Source: Allobosea sp. Leaf344
GTDB taxonomy: Bacteria > Pseudomonadota > Alphaproteobacteria > Rhizobiales > Beijerinckiaceae
Reading direction: 5' to 3'
NCBI RefSeq assembly: GCF_001426225.1
Contig: NZ_LMRT01000014.1
Span: 1,025,450-1,089,449 of the forward strand
Length of the DNA: 64,000 nt
The notes under the pieces were generated by a model. It was not told the DNA's origin, searched no databases, and was given only the letters and a program-made list of their open reading frames with translations. Positions 44,441 to 55,628 of the stretch are shown one piece after another. Within the stretch, counting starts at the first letter, position 1. Each line of letters begins with the position of its first letter. Position numbers and translations under genes: made by a program.

Positions 44441-45280
44441 TCATCCCGCCGCGCCGATGGGAACGCCGAAGATCCAGCCTTCGCCGGGCGGCATATCGGC
44501 AGGGGTGTCGAAGCTACCCGCCCGTCCCGCCAGAGCGCGCAGGGCGGCGGCGGCGATCAGCGCATCGCCCTCGTCTTCCGAGCGTGGAGCCCGCGCCACC
44601 GGCTCGCTGCCATAGGCGGCCAAAGCCGCATTGAGATTGGCCTCCTCCCGCATCGCCGGCTTCAGCCCGTGCAGCAGCGGGAACAGCCGCGGGAAGATCT
44701 CGACCACGACGCTCCGCTGCGGACTCGCGGGGTCGAAGGGCCAGATGGCGATCCGCTCCGCGAGCGGGCCGGCCCTGAGCGCCCGCAGCATGCGCATGCC
44801 GGCGATCGAGGCCGGGCCGACCTGCGCCGCACCCACCGCGTTGAACACGCTCTGCGGGGTCGCGTGCTTGATCGCGGCGGCGCGCAGCTCGGTCTGCCTG
44901 AGGGCGCGCGCGCTGTAGCGGGAGCCCCTGTGCCGGGCGCCGTTGACGAGATCGGCATGCTCGGCCCGCGGCTGCGCGAAGAACCGGCCGCCATAGAAAT
45001 TCTCGTCCTCGGCGCAGCAGGCCTCGGCGTAATCCCAGTCGAAGGCGCCGAGGCCATGGGGAAAGCCGAAGGAGAAATCCAGCCCGATCAGGCAGCGCTC
45101 CTGCGCGCAGCTGCGCTCGATCAGGGCCAGCACCCCGCGTCGCGACCAGCGGCCGCCGGGCCCGTCGCCCGCCAGCAGGGCCGGTGCCGCAGGACCCGGC
45201 CGCGCCTCTGCGACCTGGATCCCGGGGGCGAAGCGGCGGCGGTCGCCGGACCAGTCGATGCCGATGAAGCGCGCGAACAT
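44441..45280 (-). CDS. DUF429-family protein coupled to rarA
   Basis: Protein of 279 aa with an RNase H-like fold predicted for DUF429. FIGIDWSGDRRRF is the N-terminal Asp-containing strand, LIGLDFSFGFPHG a second strand motif with an Asp, and DEGDALIAAAALRAL a C-terminal helix with two acidic residues, all placed as in RNase H-like nucleases. Activity is unproven. Its ATG overlaps the rarA stop codon by one base (TGATG), so the two are translated together. Confidence 0.8.
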   Translation of the reverse strand: MFARFIGIDWSGDRRRFAPGIQVAEARPGPAAPALLAGDGPGGRWSRRGVLALIERSCAQERCLIGLDFSFGFPHGLGAFDWDYAEACCAEDENFYGGRFFAQPRAEHADLVNGARHRGSRYSARALRQTELRAAAIKHATPQSVFNAVGAAQVGPASIAGMRMLRALRAGPLAERIAIWPFDPASPQRSVVVEIFPRLFPLLHGLKPAMREEANLNAALAAYGSEPVARAPRSEDEGDALIAAAALRALAGRAGSFDTPADMPPGEGWIFGVPIGAAG

Positions 45281-46583
45281 CAGCCGCCGCGCTCCTCCCT
45301 GAGCTTCGCCCAATATTCCAGCCGCTTGCGGATCTCGCGCTCGAAGCCGCGCTCCGGCGGGTCGTAGAACGACTGGCGCCCGAGCGCGTCCGGCCAGTAA
45401 TTCTGTCCGGAGAAGGCGTCCGGCGCGTCATGATCATAGGCGTAGTCCGCGCCATAGCCCTCCTGCTTCATCAGCCTGGTCGGCGCGTTCAGGATGGTCT
45501 TGGGCGGCATCAGCGAGCCACCCTCCTTGGCCGCCCGGACAGCCGCCTTATAGGCGCTGTAGGCCGCGTTGGATTTGGGCGCGGTGGCGAGATAGATCAC
45601 GGTATTCGCCAGAGCGAGTTCGCCTTCCGGCGAGCCGAGCTGCTCATAGGTCTCGGCCGCGGCACGGGCATGGACCAGCGCCTGCGGATCGGCGAGGCCG
45701 ATATCCTCCACCGCCATCCGCACCAGCCGCCGGGCCAAGAAGCGCGGATCCTCGCCGGCATCGAGCATGCGGGCGAAGTAATAGAGCGCCGCGTCGGGGT
45801 CCGATCCCCTGATCGTCTTGTGGAGCGCCGAGATCAGGTTGTAGTGCCCGTCCTGCGCCTTGTCGTAGATCGGCGCGCGGCGCTGGATCACCTCGGCCAG
45901 CCCCGCCTCGTCGAAGATCTCCTCGGGGCCCGCCGCCCGCCAGATCTCCTCCGCCAGCGTCAGCACCGCCCGGCCATCGCCATCGGCGAAGCGCGCCAGC
46001 GCCAGCCGCGCCTCCGGGGTCAGCGGCAGGCTCCTGTTCTCGAGGAGTTCGGCGCGCCCGAGCAGAAAGAGCAGCGAGCCCTCGTCGAGCGCCTTGAAGG
46101 TCAGCACCCGGGCCCGCGACAGCAGCGCCGCATTGAGCGCGAAGGACGGATTTTCGGTGGTGGCGCCGACCAGAGTGATGGTGCCGTCCTCCATCACCGG
46201 CAGGAAGGCGTCGAGCTGGGCGCGGTTGAAGCGGTGGATCTCGTCGACGAAGAGCAAGGTGCCCTTGCCGCCGAGCCTGCGCCCCCGCGCGCCCTCGAAC
46301 ACCTTCTTCAGATCGGCGATGCCGGAGAAGATCGCGCTGATCTGCTCGAAGCCGAGATCCGTCGCCCCGGCCAGCAGCCGCGCCACCGTGGTCTTGCCGG
46401 TGCCGGGCGGCCCCCAGAAAATCAGGCTGCCGAGCGTGCCCGAGCGCACCAGCCGGGTCAGCGCCCCGTCCGGCCCCGTCAGATGCTCCTGCCCCGCCAC
46501 CTCCTGCAGCGTCGTCGGCCGCAGCCGGTCGGCCAGCGGGCGCGGGCCGGATTTGTCGAGGCCGGAGGCGGAGAAGAGATCGC

Positions 46584-46587
<4 letters not shown>
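45280..46587 (-). CDS. rarA: Replication-associated recombination protein A
   Basis: AAA+ ATPase of the clamp-loader clade (MgsA/WRNIP1), 435 aa, acting at stalled replication forks. Walker A is GPPGTGKTT (residues 59-67) and Walker B is LLFVDEIHRF (111-120). Sensor 1 is GATTENPSF and arginine-finger region LLSRARVL. The C-terminal tetramerisation domain contains SDPDAALYYFARML and YDHD-x2-DAFSGQNYWPD. The start is GTG at 46587, overlapping the degP stop as GTGA, and its own stop overlaps the DUF429 ATG. Confidence 0.96.
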
Positions 46588-48011
<1,424 letters not shown>

Positions 48012-48106
48012 CCTGGCGTCTCCTCTGCGACCGGCTCGATTCGAGGCGAGAGATAAGCCGCTGCCCGAGCGATTGCCAGCGCCGCGCGGGACAGCCGGCG
48101 CGCGCT

Positions 48107-49078
48107 CTATTTGTCCTGCAGCAGCAGGCGGTATTTCTCGATCTCGGCCGGCACCATCCGCGCCACGAAAGCCGGCGTCATCTCCTCCTGGGACGGCACC
48201 ACCGAGGACAGGGCCTTGAACCGGTCCTGCAGGGTCGGGCTCGCCAGGGCCGTACGCAAGGCGGCGTTGAGCCTGGCGATGACCGGCTCCGGCGTGTTCT
48301 TCGGCACGAAGATCGCGTTCCAGCCCTGGGCCTGGAAGGCGGGCAGCCCGGCCTCGGCCGCGGTCGGGACATTGGGCAGGCTCTCCAGCCGCGTCGGCGT
48401 CGCAACCGCCAGCGCCCTCACCTTCTCCGCCTGCACGGCACCCGAAAGCGATGTCGCGGCGTCGCAGACCCCGTCGATCTGCCCGCCCATCAGATCGTTC
48501 AGCGCCGGCCCGGCGCCGCGATAGCTGACCAGGGCGACATCGACCCCGGCGGCCTTGATGAAGTTCCGGCAGATCAGATAATTCGACGATCCCACGCCGG
48601 CATGGCCGAGGCTGATCTTGCCCGGATTGGCCTTGGCGTAGCTGACGAACTCCGCCAGCGTCTTGGCCGGGAAATCGAGCTTCAGCGCGATCATCGGCGA
48701 GGTCTTGGCGACGAGGCCCACCGGCGCGAAATCGGCCTGGGTATATTTCAGATCGGGATAGATCGTGTAGGAGGCGGCATTGGTCCCGCTATTGCCGATG
48801 ACGATGGTGTAGCCGTCCGGCTCGGCCCGCGCCGCCCGCGACAGGGCCGTCGCCCCGCCGGCCCCGCCCATGTTCTCCATGACGATGCGCTGACCCAGCG
48901 CGCGCCCCATTTCCTCGCCGACCAGCCGCGCGATGACGTCGGATGAGCCGCCGGCCGCGAAGGGCACGATCATGGTGATGGTCTTGGCCGGATACTCCTG
49001 CGCGACGGCGGGACCTGCGGCCGCGAGCGCCAGGCTCGTCGCCAGGACCAGTCCCAATCTCCTGATGTTCCCGATCAT
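48107..49078 (-). CDS. Tripartite tricarboxylate (Bug-type) solute-binding protein
   Basis: Periplasmic binding protein of 323 aa in the TctC/Bug family. A signal peptide ends in AAAGPAVAQ, followed by the conserved YPAKTITMIVPFAAGGSSDVIARLV and ENMGGAGGATALSRAARAEPDGYT. The binding pocket loop is GNSGTNAAS. These proteins deliver carboxylates to TctAB membrane subunits, which are absent here, so it is an orphan. The ATG at 49078 gives a clean signal peptide. It lies downstream of the ribosomal operon terminator and is separate from it. Confidence 0.93.
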   Translation of the reverse strand: MIGNIRRLGLVLATSLALAAAGPAVAQEYPAKTITMIVPFAAGGSSDVIARLVGEEMGRALGQRIVMENMGGAGGATALSRAARAEPDGYTIVIGNSGTNAASYTIYPDLKYTQADFAPVGLVAKTSPMIALKLDFPAKTLAEFVSYAKANPGKISLGHAGVGSSNYLICRNFIKAAGVDVALVSYRGAGPALNDLMGGQIDGVCDAATSLSGAVQAEKVRALAVATPTRLESLPNVPTAAEAGLPAFQAQGWNAIFVPKNTPEPVIARLNAALRTALASPTLQDRFKALSSVVPSQEEMTPAFVARMVPAEIEKYRLLLQDK

Positions 49079-49184
49079 CGGCAGCGCCCCCAATGGATGG
49101 ATGCGAAGCCTAGTCGCGATGCCTTGCGCTGCAAAGGCATCCTGCGCGCCGTCCCGCGCGAAATCGCGACCTGCCGAAACGAGA

Positions 49185-49212
49185 AAGGGCGGCCCGAGAG
49201 CCGCCCTTTTTG
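49185..49212. terminator. Terminator at the end of the ribosomal superoperon
   Basis: AAAGGGCGGC (49185-49194), loop CCGAGA, GCCGCCCTTT (49201-49210) form a 10-bp stem with short T runs on both sides, so it can act in either direction. It starts 24 bases after the rplQ stop codon and closes the operon before the Bug-type gene. Confidence 0.85.
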
Positions 49213-49235
49213 CAAACACTGATTTGCGAGGGGGC

Positions 49236-49652
49236 TCAGGCCGCCTCGTCTTCCGCGGTGAAGACCGGGCCGGAATCCTTGCCCTTGGCGTCGACATCGC
49301 GATCGACGAACTCGATCACGGCGAGCGGGGCGTTGTCGCCGAAGCGGAAGCCGGCCTTCATGATGCGGAGATAGCCGCCATTGCGCTCCTTATAGCGCGG
49401 GCCGAGCACGGCGAAGAGCTTGCCGACCAGAGCCACGTCCTTGATCTGCGCGATCGCCTGGCGGCGGGCATGCAGGTCGCCGCGCTTGGCGAGGGTGATC
49501 AGCTTCTCGACGACCGGACGCAGGTCCTTGGCCTTCGGCAGCGTGGTGGTGATCTGCTCATGCTTGATCAGCGCCTGAGACATGTTGGCGAACATCGCCT
49601 TGCGATGCTCGACCGAGCGGTTGAAACGACGACCGCGGAAACCGTGACGCAT
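49236..49652 (-). CDS. rplQ: Large ribosomal subunit protein L17
   Basis: 138 aa, last gene of the superoperon. [20 protein letters not shown] is the invariant N-terminus. The C-terminus has an acidic extension ([13 protein letters not shown]) common in alphaproteobacteria. GGAGAG precedes the ATG. It is separated from rpoA by a 123-base spacer that contains a GAGTGGCGAATGG-type repeat, and is followed by the operon terminator. Confidence 0.98.
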   Translation of the reverse strand: MRHGFRGRRFNRSVEHRKAMFANMSQALIKHEQITTTLPKAKDLRPVVEKLITLAKRGDLHARRQAIAQIKDVALVGKLFAVLGPRYKERNGGYLRIMKAGFRFGDNAPLAVIEFVDRDVDAKGKDSGPVFTAEDEAA

Positions 49653-49750
49653 TTTGGCTCTCCATTGATTCTACGGCCGCCGTGCCACGGAACGGCCGTC
49701 CATTGTGATTGGGCGCTCAGCGAGCGGCGCGCGGCGAAGGAGAGAGATCC

Positions 49751-49772
49751 CATTCGCCACTCGCCACTCGCC
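49751..49772. repeat. GCGAAT/GAGTGG repeat, copy B (half element)
   Basis: CATTCGCCACTCGCCACTCGCC lies directly after the rpoA stop codon in the rpoA-rplQ spacer. It is one arm of the palindromic element seen complete at 55567-55615. Confidence 0.65.
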
Positions 49773-49775
49773 GTC

Positions 49776-50792
49776 TCAGTAATGCTCCTCGAAGCGCTTC
49801 GCGAGCTCTTCGATGTTCTCCGGCGGCCAGCCGGTGACGTCCATGCCGAGATGCAGGCCCATGGTGGCGAGCACTTCCTTGATCTCGTTCAGCGACTTGC
49901 GGCCGAAATTGGGGGTGCGCAGCATCTCGCCCTCCGACTTCTGGATGAGGTCGCCGATATAGACGATGTTGTCGTTCTTCAGGCAATTCGCCGAACGCAC
50001 CGACAGCTCGAGTTCGTCGACCTTCTTGAGCAGCGCCGGGTTGAAGGGCAGCTGCGGCGCGGTCGAGACGGCCTCTTCCTTGCGCGGCTCCTCGAAGGTG
50101 ATGAAGACGGCGAGCTGGTCCTGCAGGATGCGGGCGGCGAGCGCCAGCGCGTCCTCGGGGGAGACCGAGCCATTGGTCTCGATCTGCATGGTCAGCATGT
50201 CGCGATCGAGGTTCTGGCCCTCGCGCGTGTTCTCGACGCGGTAGGAGACCTTCTTGACCGGCGAGTACAGGCTGTCCACCGGGATCAGGCCGATCGGCGC
50301 GTCTTCCGGACGGTTCTGCTCGGAGGGCACATAGCCCTTGCCGGTGTTGACGGTGAATTCCATCCGGATCTCGGCGCCCTCGTCCAGCGTGCAGAGCACG
50401 AGGTCGGGGTTCAGGATCGAGACGTCGCCGATGGTGTTGATGTCGCCGGCGGTGACGACGCCGGGGCCGGTCTTGCGCAGGGTCATGCGCTTGGGACCCT
50501 CGCCCTGCATCTTCACGGCGATCGCCTTGATGTTCAGAACGATGTCGGTGACATCCTCGCGAACACCCGGGATCGAGGAGAATTCATGCAGCACGCCGTC
50601 GATCTGGACGGCGGTGACGGCGGCGCCCTGCAACGAGGAGAGCAGAACGCGGCGCAGCGCGTTGCCGAGCGTCATGCCGAAGCCGCGCTCCAGCGGGCGC
50701 GCCACGACGGTGGCCAGACGCTTCGGGTCGTCGCCGACCTTGACCTCGAGCTTGTTGGGCTTGGACAAATCCTGCCAATTCTTGCTGATCAC
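49776..50792 (-). CDS. rpoA: RNA polymerase alpha subunit
   Basis: 338 aa. The N-terminal domain (to about 235) dimerises and assembles RNA polymerase ([19 protein letters not shown]). The C-terminal domain (about 250-330: [35 protein letters not shown]) binds UP elements and activators. The start is GTG at 50792, preceded by AGGAG at good spacing, giving the usual ISKNWQ N-terminus; an ATG nine codons upstream is less likely. Confidence 0.98.
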   Translation of the reverse strand: MISKNWQDLSKPNKLEVKVGDDPKRLATVVARPLERGFGMTLGNALRRVLLSSLQGAAVTAVQIDGVLHEFSSIPGVREDVTDIVLNIKAIAVKMQGEGPKRMTLRKTGPGVVTAGDINTIGDVSILNPDLVLCTLDEGAEIRMEFTVNTGKGYVPSEQNRPEDAPIGLIPVDSLYSPVKKVSYRVENTREGQNLDRDMLTMQIETNGSVSPEDALALAARILQDQLAVFITFEEPRKEEAVSTAPQLPFNPALLKKVDELELSVRSANCLKNDNIVYIGDLIQKSEGEMLRTPNFGRKSLNEIKEVLATMGLHLGMDVTGWPPENIEELAKRFEEHY

Positions 50793-50883
50793 GACCGCAC
50801 TCCTGGTGCTTGAATTCAATGGCGGCGGCGGGCCGCCCCGGACAGGCGCCCACCGGTGCGGGCGCCTCGAGAGGGATCAGGCG

Positions 50884-51273
50884 TCAGACGCGACGGCGCT
50901 TGCGCGGCCGGCAGCCATTATGCGGGATCGGCGTCACGTCGCGGATCGAGGTCACGGTGAAGCCGGCGGCCTGCAGGGCGCGGAGAGCCGATTCACGGCC
51001 CGAACCCGGACCCGTCACCTCGACCTCGAGCGTGCGCATGCCGTGCTCGGCGGCCTTGCGAGCGGCGTCCTCGGCGGCGACCTGCGCGGCATAGGGGGTC
51101 GATTTGCGCGAGCCCTTGAAGCCCATCGTGCCGGCCGACGACCAGGAGATGGTGTTGCCCTGCGCGTCGGTGATGGTGATCATGGTGTTGTTGAACGAGG
51201 CGTTCACATGGGCGACGCCGGAGACGATGTTCTTGCGTTCGCGACGACGGACGCGTTGGGCTTCCTTGGCCAT
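50884..51273 (-). CDS. rpsK: Small ribosomal subunit protein S11
   Basis: 129 aa, full length. [21 protein letters not shown] and the basic C-terminus [14 protein letters not shown] are diagnostic. It forms the platform of the 30S subunit with S6/S18 and contacts the Shine-Dalgarno helix. AAGGA precedes the ATG. It follows rpsM across 116 bases that contain a GGCAGTC palindrome. Confidence 0.98.
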   Translation of the reverse strand: MAKEAQRVRRRERKNIVSGVAHVNASFNNTMITITDAQGNTISWSSAGTMGFKGSRKSTPYAAQVAAEDAARKAAEHGMRTLEVEVTGPGSGRESALRALQAAGFTVTSIRDVTPIPHNGCRPRKRRRV

Positions 51274-51339
51274 GGTCTTTCAATCCTTCAGGCGCGCCCG
51301 TGATGCCAGGCGCTGGGGAGAATGAGGCGATCGGCGATC

Positions 51340-51372
51340 GGCAGCCGGCAGTCGAAGCGACTGCCCACTGCC
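51340..51372. repeat. GGCAG-type palindromic repeat in the rpsM-rpsK spacer
   Basis: GGCAGCCGGCAGTC (51340-51353), loop GAAGC, GACTGCCCACTGCC (51359-51372): 14-base arms with two mismatches. It is built like the GCGAATGG elements (iterated short units, then their reverse complement) but from a different unit, suggesting a second family. Confidence 0.65.
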
Positions 51373-51389
51373 CCCGCCTGTTGCCGTTC

Positions 51390-51758
51390 TTACTTCTTCT
51401 TGCCGGCGATCGGCTTGGACTTGCCCTTGCGGGTGCGCGCATTGGTGTGCGTGCGCTGGCCGCGGACCGGCAGCGAGCGGCGATGGCGCAGGCCGCGATA
51501 GCAGCCGAGATCCATCAGGCGCTTGATGTTCATCGAGACTTCGCGACGCAGATCGCCCTCGACCAGATAGTCGCGGTCGATCGTCTCGCGGATCTGCAGG
51601 ACTTCGGCGTCGGTCAGCTGGTTGACCCGGCGCTCATCGGCGATGCCGACCTTCTCGCAGATTTCCTTGGCCTTCTGGGCGCCGATGCCGTGGATGTACT
51701 GCAAGCCGATGACGACGCGCTTGCCGGTGGGAATATTGACGCCTGCGATACGAGCCAT
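51390..51758 (-). CDS. rpsM: Small ribosomal subunit protein S13
   Basis: 122 aa. [20 protein letters not shown] and [33 protein letters not shown] ends are typical (helix-hairpin-helix plus basic tail that touches the P-site tRNA). GGAGACGAG precedes the ATG. It begins the alpha part of the cluster after a 414-base gap with its own predicted promoter. Confidence 0.98.
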   Translation of the reverse strand: MARIAGVNIPTGKRVVIGLQYIHGIGAQKAKEICEKVGIADERRVNQLTDAEVLQIRETIDRDYLVEGDLRREVSMNIKRLMDLGCYRGLRHRRSLPVRGQRTHTNARTRKGKSKPIAGKKK

Positions 51759-52172
51759 ACTCTCGTCTCCATGTCGGCCGCTGCGCCAGGGGCACGAACG
51801 GCGGTGAAAATTGCTCCGCGCCGGTGGAGGCCGGCCCTTGCGGAACGTCGGGTCGCTTCCATACGGGAATGCGACGCCGTGCCTTCTCGCGAAGGTATCG
51901 GCATCGCTGCATGAAACCGGATGCGCGGTCGTTAGTGGGTTTGCCGAGGCCTGTCAACCGAGTCGCGGTTGCTAAATGCGGCAGTTCGAGGATTCGATAT
52001 CAGGGACTTAGCCCGAGGCGCTCGATCTTCGGTTGCACGGCCGGGACGAGAGACCGCCTCCAGATGGACCTAGCGAAGCTGGCCCCGCCCCTTCGGCGGC
52101 GCCTCGCCTTCCATGTCGCCTGATCGCCCGGAGGGGCACGCCCGGTCGCAGCCGGCCGCGTAAGCGCTGGCC
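51759..52172. other. 414-bp gap between adk and rpsM
   Basis: This is the longest non-coding stretch of the ribosomal cluster. It holds the promoter at 51929-51957, leaving a predicted leader of about 160 bases before rpsM. No T-tract terminator for adk and no convincing open frame is seen. rpmJ or infA, present here in some bacteria, are absent. Confidence 0.65.
51929..51957 (-). promoter_or_regulatory. Predicted internal promoter for rpsM-rpsK-rpoA-rplQ
   Basis: On the minus strand a perfect TTGACA (51957-51952), 17-base spacer and TAACGA (51934-51929). It is the only consensus -35 with ideal spacing in this gap. It would allow expression of the alpha genes apart from the S10/spc genes. 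Confidence 0.55.
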
Positions 52173-52754
52173 TCAGCCCGCCAGCGCCTTCTCGATCGCC
52201 GCCGTCACCGCATCGACAGGCTGCATCCCGTCGATCGCGATCAGCTGGCCGCGCTTCTCGTAATAGGGCGCGACCACCGCCGTATCGCGGTTATAGGCCT
52301 CGAGCCGGACCTTGAAGACCTCCGGATCATCGTCCTTGCGGACAGGCTGCCCCGCCGCCCTCGCCTCGTCGGCGCGCTTGACGATGCGCTCGACCAGCCT
52401 GCTCTGGTCGACCTTCAGCTCGAGCACGGTGTCGAGCTTCAGCCCCTTGCTTTCGAGCATCTCGTCCAGCGCCTGGGCCTGCGCCAGCGTCCGCGGGAAG
52501 CCGTCGAGGATGAAGCCCTTGCGGGCATCCGCCTCCTCGATCCGGTCGGCGACGATGCCGATGACGATCTCGTCCGAGACCAGCCCGCCCGCATCCATCA
52601 CGGCCTTCGCCTTGACCCCGACCGGAGTGCCGGCCGCGACGGCCGCGCGCAGCATGTCGCCGGTCGAGAGCTGCGGGATGCCGTGCTTCTCGACGATGCG
52701 AGCAGCCTGAGTGCCCTTGCCCGCCCCCGGCGGGCCCAGGAATATCAATCGCAT
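52173..52754 (-). CDS. adk: Adenylate kinase
   Basis: 193 aa; converts AMP + ATP to 2 ADP. Walker A is [11 protein letters not shown] (residues 7-17), with [13 protein letters not shown] for AMP binding and the LID region near 125-140. The length shows the short type without a zinc-binding LID insertion. Its ATG overlaps the secY stop by one base (TGATG), so it is translated after SecY. Confidence 0.98.
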   Translation of the reverse strand: MRLIFLGPPGAGKGTQAARIVEKHGIPQLSTGDMLRAAVAAGTPVGVKAKAVMDAGGLVSDEIVIGIVADRIEEADARKGFILDGFPRTLAQAQALDEMLESKGLKLDTVLELKVDQSRLVERIVKRADEARAAGQPVRKDDDPEVFKVRLEAYNRDTAVVAPYYEKRGQLIAIDGMQPVDAVTAAIEKALAG

Positions 52755-54091
52755 CAGCGTTTCGCCCCTCGCAGCTTGGCCTTCTTCACCAGCCCCTCAT
52801 ATTGATGGGCCAGCAAATGTCCGTGGACTTGCGCCACGGTGTCCATGGTGGTCGTCACCACGATCAGCAGCGACGTTCCGCCCAGAAGAATGATCGGGAT
52901 CTGGGCATAGGTGATCATGAACTCCGGGATAAGGCAGACGATAGTCAAATAGCCCGCGCCCAGCACGGTGATCCGCGTCAGCACCCGGTCGATATGCTCG
53001 GCGGTGCGCTCGCCGGGGCGGATGCCGGGCATGAACCCGCCATGCTTCTTGAGGTTGTCGGCCGTCTCCGTCGGGTTGAAGACGATCGCCGTGTAGAAGA
53101 AGCAGAAGAAGATGATCAGCGCCGCGTAGAGGATCATGAAGAGCGGCCGGCCATGGGCGAGATAGGTCGCGACGGTCGACAGGAAGCCGGTGCCTCCCGA
53201 AGCCTGCGAAAAGCTCGCGATCGTCGTCGGCAGCAGCAGCAGCGAGGAGGCGAAGATCGGCGGGATCACGCCGGAGGTGTTGAGCTTCAGCGGCAGGAAC
53301 GAGGTCTGCCCCTCATACATCCGGTTGCCGACCTGGCGCTTGGGATAGTTGATCAGCAGCCGGCGCTGGGCGCGCTCCATGAACACGCAGAAGGCGATGA
53401 CGCAGATCGCCATTACCAGGATCAGCAGCAGCAGCCCGGTCGAGATCGCGCCTTGGCGGCCGAGTTCGAGCGTCTGCGCCAGCTGCGACGGGAACTCCGC
53501 GATGATGCCCGCGAAGATGATCATCGAGGTGCCGTTGCCGATGCCGCGGCTGGTGATCTGCTCGCCCAGCCAGAGCAGGAACATCGTGCCGCCGACCAAA
53601 GTGATGGTCGTCGAGAGCAGGAAGAACGGTCCCGGCTCCAGCACCAGATTGCCCGAGCCCTGCAGGCCGACGCCGATGCCATAGGCCTGGAAGATCGCCA
53701 GGAACAGGGTGAGGTAGCGGGTATATTGGTTGAGCACCTTGCGGCCCTGCTCGCCCTCCTTCTTCAGCGCCTCGAAGGTCGGCACGACGCTCGAGAGCAG
53801 CTGGATGATGATCGAGGCCGAGATATACGGCATGATCGCCAGGGCGAAGATCGCGAGGCGGCCGACGGCGCCGCCGGAAAACATGTTGAACAGGCCGAGC
53901 ACGCCGGATTGCGTCTGCTTGAACAGATCGGCGACCGCCTCGGGGTTCATGCCCGGCAGCGGGATATAGGTCCCGATCCGGTAGATGATCAGCGCACCCA
54001 GAGTGAACCAGATCCGCTTCTTCAGCTCGTCTGCCTTGGCGAAAGCGCCGAAGTTCAGATTTGCCGCAAGCTGTTCAGCCGCCGATGCCAT
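52754..54091 (-). CDS. secY: Protein translocase subunit SecY
   Basis: 445 aa, ten membrane helices, the channel of the Sec translocon. The plug/TM2a region and conserved [15 protein letters not shown] stretch (here [16 protein letters not shown]) are present, as are [14 protein letters not shown] and the cytoplasmic loop C5 [27 protein letters not shown] precedes the ATG at 54091. It lies between rplO and adk in the usual order. Confidence 0.98.
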   Translation of the reverse strand: MASAAEQLAANLNFGAFAKADELKKRIWFTLGALIIYRIGTYIPLPGMNPEAVADLFKQTQSGVLGLFNMFSGGAVGRLAIFALAIMPYISASIIIQLLSSVVPTFEALKKEGEQGRKVLNQYTRYLTLFLAIFQAYGIGVGLQGSGNLVLEPGPFFLLSTTITLVGGTMFLLWLGEQITSRGIGNGTSMIIFAGIIAEFPSQLAQTLELGRQGAISTGLLLLILVMAICVIAFCVFMERAQRRLLINYPKRQVGNRMYEGQTSFLPLKLNTSGVIPPIFASSLLLLPTTIASFSQASGGTGFLSTVATYLAHGRPLFMILYAALIIFFCFFYTAIVFNPTETADNLKKHGGFMPGIRPGERTAEHIDRVLTRITVLGAGYLTIVCLIPEFMITYAQIPIILLGGTSLLIVVTTTMDTVAQVHGHLLAHQYEGLVKKAKLRGAKR

Positions 54092-54256
54092 GCGTCCGGT
54101 CCTTGGATCCTGAATACGTTCTCGAGCAGGGCGCAATCCGGCGCCACGCTGCGCGGATGCCGGCACCCTGCCCTGAAAAAGAGCAGTTCAACAGTCGAAC
54201 GGCGGCCAGGGCTTCTGGCCCGGCCGCCGTTCGCAGACTCTATCTAGGCGTCCGTG

Positions 54257-54733
54257 TCACGCCTGTGAAGCGGCAGCCAGAATCTTGACCGAGCCGCCGG
54301 CCTTCTCGATCGCGGCCACGGCGGATTTCGACGCGCCGGCCACCTCGAAGGCGAGCTTGGCGGTCAATTCGCCGACGCCCAGGATCTTGACGCCGTCCTT
54401 GGCCTGGCGCGTGATCACCCCCGCGGCGACCAGCGCCTCGATGGTGACGGCGCCGTTGGCATCGAGCTTGCCGGCCTCGACCGCCTGCTGGATGCGCCCG
54501 AGATTGACCTCGTTCAGATCCTTGGCGAAGAGGTTGTTGAAGCCGCGCTTCGGCAGGCGACGATACAGCGGCATCTGGCCGCCTTCGAAGCCCTTCACCG
54601 CGACGCCGGCACGGGCCTTCTGACCCTTGACGCCACGGCCGCCGGTCTTGCCCTTGCCGGAGCCGATACCGCGGCCGACCCGGATGCGCGACTTGTGCGC
54701 GCCTTCATTGTCACGAATATCCGTGAGTTTCAT
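54257..54733 (-). CDS. rplO: Large ribosomal subunit protein L15
   Basis: 158 aa. [20 protein letters not shown] and the Gly-rich [26 protein letters not shown] N-terminal loop are typical of bacterial L15, followed by the globular domain around [25 protein letters not shown] precedes the ATG. A spacer of 165 bases separates it from secY. Confidence 0.98.
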   Translation of the reverse strand: MKLTDIRDNEGAHKSRIRVGRGIGSGKGKTGGRGVKGQKARAGVAVKGFEGGQMPLYRRLPKRGFNNLFAKDLNEVNLGRIQQAVEAGKLDANGAVTIEALVAAGVITRQAKDGVKILGVGELTAKLAFEVAGASKSAVAAIEKAGGSVKILAAASQA

Positions 54734-54746
54734 CGATCTGATCCCC

Positions 54747-54941
54747 TCACTTCGCGTCGACGACGCGCACGAGGTGCCTGACCTTGTCGATCATGCCCCG
54801 CACGGCCGGCGTGTCGACCAGGGTCGACTGGCGGCGAATCTTGTTCAGGCCGAGACCGATCAGGGTCTGGCGCTGGGATGCCTCGCGGCGGATCGGCGAA
54901 CCGATCTGCTCGATGACGACGGTCTTTTCGGATTGTGCCAT
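54747..54941 (-). CDS. rpmD: Large ribosomal subunit protein L30
   Basis: 64 aa. [23 protein letters not shown] is the family start and [17 protein letters not shown] the end. The ATG at 54941 follows GAGGG. It is the short bacterial L30 form, 10 bases after rpsE. Confidence 0.97.
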   Translation of the reverse strand: MAQSEKTVVIEQIGSPIRREASQRQTLIGLGLNKIRRQSTLVDTPAVRGMIDKVRHLVRVVDAK

Positions 54942-54951
54942 GATGCCACCC

Positions 54952-55515
54952 TCACGCTTCGGCCGCGGCATCGGCACCCGCATCGCGACGGCGCGTCTGC
55001 AGGGCGGAGACCTTCAGGGACCGGCGCGCGGCGACGCCGCGCGGGCTGTCCTCGTTCTTCAGCGCGTCGAAGGTCGCGCGGACGAGGTTGTAGGGGTTCG
55101 ACGAGCCGAGCGACTTCGACACGACGTCCTGCATGCCGACCGCCTCGAAGACGGCGCGCATCGGGCCGCCGGCGATGATGCCGGTACCGGCCGGGGCGGC
55201 GCGCAGCACGACCTTGCCGGCGCCGTGGCGGCCCTGCACGTCGTGATGGAGGGTCCGGCCCTCGCGCAGCGGGATGCGCACCAGGCCGCGCTTGGCGGCT
55301 TCCGTCGCCTTGCGGATCGCCTCGGGCACTTCCCGGGCCTTGCCGTGGCCGAAGCCGACGCGGCCCTTCTGGTCGCCGACGACGACGAGCGCCGCGAAGC
55401 CGAAGCGACGCCCGCCCTTCACCACCTTGGCGACACGGTTGATGTGGACCAGCCGGTCCACGAATTCGGAATCGCGCTCTTCGCGATCCTGGCGGTCACG
55501 AGGTTCTCTCGCCAT
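54952..55515 (-). CDS. rpsE: Small ribosomal subunit protein S5
   Basis: 187 aa. The double-stranded RNA-binding domain starts [21 protein letters not shown], and [20 protein letters not shown] and [21 protein letters not shown] complete it. An Arg/Asp-rich N-terminal stretch ([15 protein letters not shown]) and an Ala-rich tail are alphaproteobacterial features. AGAGGA precedes the ATG at 55515. The spacer upstream holds a full palindromic repeat. Confidence 0.98.
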   Translation of the reverse strand: MAREPRDRQDREERDSEFVDRLVHINRVAKVVKGGRRFGFAALVVVGDQKGRVGFGHGKAREVPEAIRKATEAAKRGLVRIPLREGRTLHHDVQGRHGAGKVVLRAAPAGTGIIAGGPMRAVFEAVGMQDVVSKSLGSSNPYNLVRATFDALKNEDSPRGVAARRSLKVSALQTRRRDAGADAAAEA

Positions 55516-55566
55516 GGTCAATCCTCTTACTTGCGCGGCAAACGGCCGCTCGCTCGAGCTGGAATG

Positions 55567-55615
55567 GGCGAATGGCGAATGGCGAATAGAGACTATTCGC
55601 TACTCGCCATTCGCC
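55567..55615. repeat. GCGAAT/GAGTGG palindromic repeat, copy C (complete)
   Basis: Arm 55567-55589 is three GGCGAAT units ending in AG; loop AGA; arm 55593-55615 is its reverse complement with 2 mismatches in 23. It lies in the 113-base rplR-rpsE spacer and would fold into a long hairpin in the ribosomal mRNA. Copies A and B carry related units. Confidence 0.85.
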
Positions 55616-55628
55616 ACTCGTCGGTGGA

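Noticed and set aside
51824..52123. 99-aa frame in the adk-rpsM gap
   Set aside because: No ribosome site, Arg-rich shadow-like composition, and it runs against the operon direction through the predicted promoter.
55567..55615. CRISPR array
   Set aside because: The repeat units are only 7-8 bases, lack spacers, and form a single palindrome; no cas gene is present.
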